Source: Methanomicrobiales archaeon HGW-Methanomicrobiales-2
Lineage (GTDB): Archaea > Halobacteriota > Methanomicrobia > Methanomicrobiales > Methanoculleaceae
Assembly (NCBI GenBank): GCA_002839645.1
Contig: PGYL01000005.1
Coordinates: forward strand, 1-64,000
Direction: 5' to 3'
DNA length: 64,000 bases
The notes beneath the pieces are model-generated. The model was not told where the DNA came from. It ran no database searches and saw only the letters and a list, made by a program, of their open reading frames with translations. Below are positions 57,247 to 64,000 of the stretch, in pieces. How positions within the stretch are numbered: the stretch's first letter is position 1; every line of letters starts with the position of its first letter. The position numbers and the translations under genes were made by a program.

Positions 57247-57741
57247 ATGGAGATCTACCGTGGAGGAAGGCTTACCGTCGAGAAGAAGGAGATCACCCTC
57301 TCAAGCGGGGAGAAGAAGGAGCGGGTGGTCATCCACCCCGGCGGGGCGGTCGCGATCCTCCCCGTCGTCGGGGATGACTGCTACCTCATCCGGCAGTACC
57401 GCTTCGCCATCGACGAGTACATCTTCGAGGCGCCGGCAGGCACCATCGACGAGGGCGAAGAGCCCCACGAGACCGCCCACCGGGAACTGATCGAAGAGAC
57501 CGGGATGAAAGCGGAGACGTTCGTCCCGAAAGGCTACATCTACCCCTCTCCCGGCTACACCGACGAGCGGATCTGGCTCTACCGGGCAGAAGGTCTCTCC
57601 CCCTGCTCCGACTACGGGATGGACGAGGACGAGATCATCGAGGTCGTCCGAGTCCCTATCGCGGACGTCGGGTCGATGATCGCGGATGGGAGGATCGTCG
57701 ATGCAAAGACGATCTGTCTCATCTGCCGGTGCCTGTGGTGA
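57247..57741 (+). CDS. NUDIX hydrolase (ADP-ribose pyrophosphatase-like)
   Basis: EAPAGTIDEGEEPHETAHRELIEETGMKAE Nudix box. Confidence 0.92.
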   Translation: MEIYRGGRLTVEKKEITLSSGEKKERVVIHPGGAVAILPVVGDDCYLIRQYRFAIDEYIFEAPAGTIDEGEEPHETAHRELIEETGMKAETFVPKGYIYPSPGYTDERIWLYRAEGLSPCSDYGMDEDEIIEVVRVPIADVGSMIADGRIVDAKTICLICRCLW

Positions 57742-57849
57742 GGGAGCACACCGGGACCGGCGGATGTGCGCAGATTTATGCCCTTCCTCAGAGAAACATA
57801 TAGTAGCTTCGACAATTGAACAATATTCAGCTGGCCTGGTGAACGTCCA

Positions 57850-59121
57850 ATGGAAGAGACGCAAGAGATGGATACGCCGCGAAAGCGCTACGAATTTAAA
57901 AAGATGCTTGAGAGGCTTGCGGAGAAGGAAGGGAGCGGCACCGAGCTGATCACCCTGTATATACCTCCGGATAAGCAGATATACGACGTGACCGCCCAGC
58001 TCCGCGACGAGTTCGGGCAGTGCGCCAACATCAAGAGTAAGCAGACCCGAACAAACGTCCAGAGTGCCATATCCTCTATCCTCTCCCGCCTGAAATACTA
58101 TAAGCGCCCCCCGGCGAACGGCATAGCGGTCTTCTGCGGCACGATCAACATCGGCGGCGACCGCACCGACCTTGACTGCGAGATCATCGAGCCGCCCGAA
58201 CCGCTCAACACCTACATGTACCGGTGCAGCTCCTCGTTCGAACTCGAACCGCTGCAGCAGATGCTCGGGGAGAAGGAGGTCTACGGCCTGATCGTCCTCG
58301 ATCGGCGAGAGGCCTACATCGGCTTCCTGCGAGGCAACCGTATCGAGGCGGTCCACGGCGTCACCTCGACGGTCCCCGGCAAGCAGCGAAAAGGTGGTCA
58401 GTCGAGCGCACGTTTCCAGCGGCTGCGGCTGATCGCCATCAACGAGTTCTACAAGAAGATCGGCGACCGGGCAAGCGACATCTTCCTCGCCGAGAAGGAT
58501 TTTTTCGAGCGGTTCAAGGGCGTGCTGATAGGCGGCCCGACGCCGACCAAAGAGGAGTTCGAGGCGGGCAGTTTCCTCCACCACGAGCTGCAAAAGCGGA
58601 TCCTCGGCCTCTTCGACGTCTGCTACACGAACGAGTCCGGGCTTGCCGAACTCGTCGAGAGTGCGTCGGACGCCTTGAAGGACCTTGATGTCATCAAGGA
58701 GAAGAACGTGATGAACCGGTTCCTCCAGGAACTCGTCAAAGATGACGGCGCTGCCTCCTACGGCGAGGAGAGCGTCCGGAAGAACCTGGAGATCGGCGCC
58801 GTCGACACCCTCCTCCTCTCCGAGAAACTCCGGAGGGCCAGGCTGAAACTTGCCTGTCAGAATAACGACTACACCGAGGAGCGGACGGTCAGCATCGAGC
58901 CGGGCAAACATATCAAGGACCTTGACTTCGGCACCTGCCCAAACGACGGCGGGTCGCTCTACGTGACGGAAGAGGTCGATATCATCGACGAACTGACCAG
59001 ACTTGCAGACCAGAGCAGCGCGACGGTTCGGATTATATCGGACGACTTCGAAGAAGGCTCTATGCTCTACAACGCATTCGGCGGGATCGCAGCGATCCTG
59101 CGTTACAGGACCGGATACTGA
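57850..59121 (+). CDS. prf1: Peptide chain release factor aRF1
   Basis: CANIKSKQTRTNVQSAISSILSRLKYY (NIKS); RKGGQSSARFQRLRL (GGQ). Confidence 0.96.
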   Translation: MEETQEMDTPRKRYEFKKMLERLAEKEGSGTELITLYIPPDKQIYDVTAQLRDEFGQCANIKSKQTRTNVQSAISSILSRLKYYKRPPANGIAVFCGTINIGGDRTDLDCEIIEPPEPLNTYMYRCSSSFELEPLQQMLGEKEVYGLIVLDRREAYIGFLRGNRIEAVHGVTSTVPGKQRKGGQSSARFQRLRLIAINEFYKKIGDRASDIFLAEKDFFERFKGVLIGGPTPTKEEFEAGSFLHHELQKRILGLFDVCYTNESGLAELVESASDALKDLDVIKEKNVMNRFLQELVKDDGAASYGEESVRKNLEIGAVDTLLLSEKLRRARLKLACQNNDYTEERTVSIEPGKHIKDLDFGTCPNDGGSLYVTEEVDIIDELTRLADQSSATVRIISDDFEEGSMLYNAFGGIAAILRYRTGY

Positions 59122-60785
59122 TGTTTCAGGAGAAATACCAACAGATTGAGCGCATGCTCCGGGCATGCACCGGTGAAGAGGACGTCCTCCTCACGACAGG
59201 GGGGGATCACGCCGATCTCGCCTCGACCGTGGCGTTTAGACTTGCGAAGAGAGAGAAGCGGGCACCCGCCCTGATAGCCGCCGATATCGCCGGAAAACTC
59301 TCAGAAAATCCCGAACTCGGGGATATCCAGGTCGAGGCAACCGGCCCTTACGTCAACTTCAGGTTCGGGCCGTCCCTCCTTTCCGAGGTGGTCAGGGAGG
59401 CCGTTCGCCCCGGCTACGGGAGCCTCCCCCACCGCTCCGGGCGGGTCGTGCTCGAGCACACGAGCGCGAACCCAAACGGTCCCCTCCATGTCGGCCACAT
59501 ACGAAACACCGTCATCGGGGATACTCTCGCCCGGGCGTTTCGGAAGGCCGGTTATCCGCTCGAGGTCCAGTATTACTTAAACGACATGGGTCGCCAGATC
59601 GCCATCGTCTCGTGGGGGTTCGACCACCTCGGTCTCGCCCGCGAGGAGGGTGAGAAGGAGGATCACTACGTCGCCCGCGTCTACATCGCGGCGAACCAGG
59701 AACTCCAGAAGGACCCGGAGATCACAAAGGAGATCGACCACCTCATGCAGAAGGTGGAGCGCGGCGATGCGGAGACCGTCGCAAAGTTCAGGAAAGCCGT
59801 CTCCCTCTGTGCAGAGGGGATCAAGGCGACCCTTGCCGGCTTAAACGCCCACCACGACCGGTTTGTCTGGGAGAGCGATTTCGTCCGGATCGGCGACGTG
59901 GACCGGATCATGGAACGGGTCCGGCGCCTGTCGCAGGCCCACGAGGACGAGACCCTCTGGGTCGACCTCACGGAGCAGGGTTTCGAGAAGAAGTACATCC
60001 TCCGGCGCAGCGACGGCACCTCGGTCTACAGCACCCGCGACCTCGCCTACCACACCTGGAAGGGGCGCAACTACGACCGGATGATCGATGTCCTCGGGGC
60101 GGACCACAAACTGATCGGCGCCCAACTCCAGGCCACCCTCAAACTCCTCGGCGAACAGCCGCCCGAGATCGTCTTCTTCGAGTTCGTCTCCCTCCCCGAG
60201 GGCTCCATGAGCACCCGGGCGGGCAAGTTCGTCTCGGCGGACGCGCTGCTGGAGGAGGTGGCCGCGAAGGCGTTCGATGAAGTGACCACCCGCCGCCCGG
60301 AACTCCCCCTTGAGGAGCGGTGCGCCATCGCAAAGTCGGTCGCCATCGCCGCCATCCGCTACGACATCGTGAAGGTCTCCCCCGAGAAGAGCACGGTCTT
60401 TAACTGGAAGGAGGCGCTGGACTTCGAGCGGCAGAGCGGCCCCTACATCCAGTACGCCCACGCCCGCGCCTGTAGCATTCTCGAGAAGGCCGGCGAGTTC
60501 GAGCAGACGTATCGCTACGAGACCGACCACGAGGTCGCGCTCGCCCGGCACCTGGCCCGGTTCCCCGCTGCTATCGAGCAGACCATAGAGGAACTCCGCC
60601 CGCACCTGCTTGCCTCCTACGCCCGCGAGCTCGCCGACCTCTTCAACGCCTTCTACCACTACGACCCGGTCTTGAAAAGCGAGGGCGAGACACGGAGCAG
60701 CCGCCTTACGCTCGTGGAAGCAGTCAGGAACACCTTACAGGAGTCCCTCGCGACTCTCGGGATCGATGCGCTCAGAAGCATGTAA
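59121..60785 (+). CDS. argS: Arginyl-tRNA synthetase
   Basis: VLEHTSANPNGPLHVGHIRNTVIGDTLARAFRKAGY; YLNDMGRQIAIVSWG; VLGADHKLIGAQL; FVSLPEGSMSTRAGKFV. Confidence 0.96.
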   Translation: MFQEKYQQIERMLRACTGEEDVLLTTGGDHADLASTVAFRLAKREKRAPALIAADIAGKLSENPELGDIQVEATGPYVNFRFGPSLLSEVVREAVRPGYGSLPHRSGRVVLEHTSANPNGPLHVGHIRNTVIGDTLARAFRKAGYPLEVQYYLNDMGRQIAIVSWGFDHLGLAREEGEKEDHYVARVYIAANQELQKDPEITKEIDHLMQKVERGDAETVAKFRKAVSLCAEGIKATLAGLNAHHDRFVWESDFVRIGDVDRIMERVRRLSQAHEDETLWVDLTEQGFEKKYILRRSDGTSVYSTRDLAYHTWKGRNYDRMIDVLGADHKLIGAQLQATLKLLGEQPPEIVFFEFVSLPEGSMSTRAGKFVSADALLEEVAAKAFDEVTTRRPELPLEERCAIAKSVAIAAIRYDIVKVSPEKSTVFNWKEALDFERQSGPYIQYAHARACSILEKAGEFEQTYRYETDHEVALARHLARFPAAIEQTIEELRPHLLASYARELADLFNAFYHYDPVLKSEGETRSSRLTLVEAVRNTLQESLATLGIDALRSM

Positions 60786-61659
60786 GGCCCTCAAAAAGCA
60801 GGGTTACCAGTTCATCAGCCCGAACTCTTCGGCGGCCGTCAAACCCTGCATGTGGAACAAGCGGGCGCTCAAGGGCGGGGAGATGTGCTACAAAGCGCAG
60901 TTCTACGGCATCGAGAGCCACCGCTGCGTCCAGATGACCCCGACCCTCCGGTGCAACCAGCAGTGTCTCTTCTGCTGGCGGTCGTTCGAGCACGAGGTGA
61001 CGGAAGAGGAGGAGTGCCCGCCGTCCGCGATCATCGAAAACCTCCGGCGCATCCAGAAGAGGGCGCTCTCGGGCTACAAGGTCTCCCCCTATGTCACGCC
61101 GGAACGGTTCGCCGAGGCCCTCGCCCCCACGATGGTCGCGATATCGCTCTCGGGGGAGCCGACCTGCTACTCGCACCTCCCGGAACTGATCGACGGCCTC
61201 AACACGGAAGGGTATACGACGTTCCTCGTCTCGAACGGCACCCGGCCCGAAGTCCTCGCCCGGTGCCGGCCCTACCAGATCTACGTCTCCCTGGACGCCC
61301 CCGACCGCGAGACCTATCTTCACCTCTGCCGACCCCGGGAAGACTACTGGGACCGGATCCACGAGAGCCTCGCCGGACTTGCCGGCCGCCGGTCCGCCAT
61401 CCGCACCACCGTGGTGCGTGGCTACAACGACTTCTCCCCGGAGGGGTATGCGGCGATCTATCAGGACTCCGGCGCCCGGTTCGTGGAGGTAAAGGGTTAT
61501 ATGTATCTGGGTTACAGTAGAAATCGATTGCAGAGGGACCAGATGCCCGAACACCACGAGGTGAGGGCGTTCGCGGCGAAAGTAACGGAACATTGCGATT
61601 ATTTCATCAGGGACGAGAGCCCGGTGAGCCGGGTCGTCTGTCTGGAGCGAGACGTATGA
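60766..61659 (+). CDS. taw1: 4-demethylwyosine synthase (TYW1/Taw1 radical SAM)
   Basis: [66 protein letters not shown]. Confidence 0.94.
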   Translation: MRSEACKALKKQGYQFISPNSSAAVKPCMWNKRALKGGEMCYKAQFYGIESHRCVQMTPTLRCNQQCLFCWRSFEHEVTEEEECPPSAIIENLRRIQKRALSGYKVSPYVTPERFAEALAPTMVAISLSGEPTCYSHLPELIDGLNTEGYTTFLVSNGTRPEVLARCRPYQIYVSLDAPDRETYLHLCRPREDYWDRIHESLAGLAGRRSAIRTTVVRGYNDFSPEGYAAIYQDSGARFVEVKGYMYLGYSRNRLQRDQMPEHHEVRAFAAKVTEHCDYFIRDESPVSRVVCLERDV

Positions 61660-63251
61660 GATTTGATGTGGAAGAGTTCAAAAAGAGAGCGAGAGAGGAC
61701 TTCGAGCACACCTGGCACGAAGGGCCGTCGGTGCTGACCCCGCCGGGGGTCTCGGACCGGTACCCCCGGCTGAAGTACACCCGGGCTACGGCGCACCCGA
61801 TCTTCGAGATCGTGCAGCGGCTCCGTGAGACCTACCTTGCAATGGGGTTTGACGAGGCTATGAACCCCCTGATCGTTGAGGAATCAGACATCTACCGGCA
61901 GTTCGGGCCTGAGGCGATGGCCGTCCTCGACCGGGTCTTCTACCTCGGCGGCCTGCCCCGCCCGAACGTCGGGATTGCAAGAAAGCAGATAGAGGGGATC
62001 GAGGCCATTCTCGGACGGGCGGTTCCTTCCGAGATCGAGGAGAGACTCCGCGAGACCCTCCACGGCTACAAGAAGGGGACGATCGACGGCGACGAACTGA
62101 CCCACGAGCTCGCGGTCGTCCTGGAGGCCGATGACGCCGTCGTGGTGCACATCCTTGACTCGGTCTTCCCCGAGTTCCGGGCGCTGGCCCCCGAGTCGTC
62201 GCGTAACACCCTCCGGAGCCACATGACGAGCGGCTGGTTCCTGACGCTCTCCTCCCTCTGGGAGAAGCACCACCTCCCGATCCGGCTCTTCTCGGTGGAC
62301 CGGTGTTTCCGGCGGGAGCAGGAGGAAGGCCCCACCCGCCTGATGGCCTACCACTCGGCCTCCTGCATCGTCGCGGGGGAGGACGTCACCCTCGAAGAGG
62401 GCAAAGCCATCAGCGAGGCCCTTCTCTCGGCGTTCGGGTACACCGAGTTCCGGTTCCAGCCGGACGAGAAACGGTCGAAGTACTACATGCCCGAGACCCA
62501 GACGGAGGTCTACGCCCGCCACCCGGTCCTCGGCTGGGTTGAGGTGGCTACCTTCGGCATGTACTCCCCCTCGGCGCTCGCCGAGTACGGGATCGGCGTG
62601 CCGGTGATGAACCTCGGCCTCGGGGTGGAGCGTCTCGCGATGATCGCCTACCAATCAAACGACATCCGCCAGTTGACCCACCCGCAGTTCTTCCCGCAGG
62701 CCCTCTCCGACCACCAGATCGCCGGCGCCGTCCACCTCCGTGAGGAGCCGGCATCCGCCGCCGGGAAGCGGATGGCGGAGGCGATCCATGATACGGCCGC
62801 ACAGAACGCCGCCGCCCCCGGACCGTGCGCTTTCTCCGCATGGAAGGGTGAGATCGCGGGAAGAGAGGTGGAGGTCATCGTCGAGGAGCCCGAGTCCAAC
62901 ACGAAACTCTGCGGCCCGGCCTGTTTCAACGAGGTCTTCGTGCACGACGCCTCGGTGCTCGGGGTCCCGGACATCGAGAAATGGGCACAGGTCCGGCGCG
63001 AAGGGGTTTCCACCGGCATCACTTACCTCGACGCCGCATCAAGCCTCGCCGCCGCCCGGATCGAGGAGGCGGCAAGGTGCGGTGAAGCGACCCGCGTCCA
63101 GGTGAAGATGGCGAAACTCCCCTCAGACGTCAACTTCCGTATCGAAGAGTACGCGATGCGCTACATCACCGACCACAACAAAAAGGTGGACCTCCGGGGA
63201 CCGGTCTTCCTGACGGTCAGGTCCGTCATACCGGAGCCACCGACTCAATAA
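61656..63251 (+). CDS. sepS: O-phosphoseryl-tRNA(Cys) synthetase
   Basis: [109 protein letters not shown]. Confidence 0.95.
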   Translation: MRFDVEEFKKRAREDFEHTWHEGPSVLTPPGVSDRYPRLKYTRATAHPIFEIVQRLRETYLAMGFDEAMNPLIVEESDIYRQFGPEAMAVLDRVFYLGGLPRPNVGIARKQIEGIEAILGRAVPSEIEERLRETLHGYKKGTIDGDELTHELAVVLEADDAVVVHILDSVFPEFRALAPESSRNTLRSHMTSGWFLTLSSLWEKHHLPIRLFSVDRCFRREQEEGPTRLMAYHSASCIVAGEDVTLEEGKAISEALLSAFGYTEFRFQPDEKRSKYYMPETQTEVYARHPVLGWVEVATFGMYSPSALAEYGIGVPVMNLGLGVERLAMIAYQSNDIRQLTHPQFFPQALSDHQIAGAVHLREEPASAAGKRMAEAIHDTAAQNAAAPGPCAFSAWKGEIAGREVEVIVEEPESNTKLCGPACFNEVFVHDASVLGVPDIEKWAQVRREGVSTGITYLDAASSLAAARIEEAARCGEATRVQVKMAKLPSDVNFRIEEYAMRYITDHNKKVDLRGPVFLTVRSVIPEPPTQ

Positions 63252-64000
63252 GTTTCTTCTCCCGTCCCGGTTTCTCTTTTTTCCCGGCTATGCCGTCTCT
63301 ATCGCTCTCGATGCACTTTCGGAGCAGGGGCAGCACGTCCCGCTGGGCTACCAGGTTGAAGCGGGCCCTGCTCGGAGCGAGCCCGACCTTGACCGAGTAA
63401 GCCTCGGGCGGCATCGCCGCAAAGAGATCTTCATCGGTCCTGTCGTCCCCGATGGCAAGGACGAAATCCCAGGCCCGCCCGGATATCCAGTTCAGCGCTG
63501 CCCTTCCTTTGTTGACGACGTTGTTCTTGATCTCGATGACCTTGTTCCCCTCCATGACGCCGACGTCGAGGTTCGATGTCAGGTGCAGGAGATCGTCTTT
63601 GAGATCCTTTGCTCGCTGTGCGCCGAGCACCGGCTCGGTCCTCCGGTAGTGCCAGACGAGGGAGTAGTCCTTCTCCTCGACGAAGGAGCCGGGCGTTCGG
63701 TCCGTATAGAGCTCGAGGAGCGGGTAAATCTCTCCTTTCCACTCGTCCGAGAGTGCTTCGGGCATCCGCCACTCTCCGGAACGCTCCTTTACCCAGACGC
63801 CGTGCTCGGCGATGATCCCGACATCCATCGCCCCGAACCAGGCATCCAGCGTAGACCGGTCCCTGCCGCTGATCACCACCACCTCGTTGCCCGGTCTTTG
63901 GGAGAGGGCCTCGAGGACCTCCCGCGTGGCGTCGCCGGGCACCGCCTTCTGCGGTTTTGCAGCGAAGGGCACCAGGGTGCCGTCGTAGTCGAGGAGGAGC
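63226..64000 (-). CDS. otsB: Trehalose-6-phosphate phosphatase (5' end beyond window)
   Basis: Frame continues past the ORF-track start: [90 protein letters not shown]. Confidence 0.9.
   Translation of the reverse strand, partial: LLLDYDGTLVPFAAKPQKAVPGDATREVLEALSQRPGNEVVVISGRDRSTLDAWFGAMDVGIIAEHGVWVKERSGEWRMPEALSDEWKGEIYPLLELYTDRTPGSFVEEKDYSLVWHYRRTEPVLGAQRAKDLKDDLLHLTSNLDVGVMEGNKVIEIKNNVVNKGRAALNWISGRAWDFVLAIGDDRTDEDLFAAMPPEAYSVKVGLAPSRARFNLVAQRDVLPLLRKCIESDRDGIAGKKEKPGREKKLIESVAPV

Noticed and set aside
57301-59166. 621-aa minus-strand ORF opposite the NUDIX and prf1 genes
   Set aside because: Antisense artefact over strongly supported aRF1 and NUDIX frames.
1-64000. CRISPR arrays, prophage, IS transposases or rRNA
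   Set aside because: No direct-repeat/spacer pattern, integrase, transposase, phage structural gene or rRNA signature was recognised on either strand.

Overview
This 64 kb window is a GC-rich, densely coding archaeal chromosome segment. It is almost certainly from a hydrogenotrophic methanogen of the Methanomicrobiales, Methanoculleus-like. The lineage is inferred from the frhADGB F420-reducing hydrogenase operon, mptA, archaeal ppcA, sepS, taw1 and rpoL; no database search was run. Recognisable blocks are: two tandem epoxide-hydrolase-like genes; two large orphan PAS histidine kinases; tRNA-Asn; two M24 peptidases, an AAA ATPase, an MBL hydrolase and rpoL; aIF2-beta, purL and ilvC; mptA and frhADGB; a HerA-like ATPase, LigD-phosphoesterase and C2H2 zinc-finger cassette; a HEAT-repeat protein coupled to an M1 aminopeptidase; a secreted NEW3/CARDB protein with an ABC exporter; a chagasin-like protein; ppcA; rps12-rps7-fusA; queDEC; prf1-argS-taw1-sepS; and otsB (truncated at the window edge). 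I saw no CRISPR array, prophage or transposase. The most unusual items are: (1) an in-frame, PEVKP-like low-complexity N-terminal extension on FrhG, with a strong internal Shine-Dalgarno and GTG at the canonical start; (2) a ~235-bp hairpin-rich element with imperfect terminal inverted repeats downstream of frhB; (3) a translationally coupled LigD-PE and 50-aa C2H2 zinc-finger pair behind a HerA-like ATPase, with the zinc finger absent from the supplied ORF track; and (4) a SpeD-like protein lacking the usual ESH cleavage motif, isolated between long non-coding stretches.
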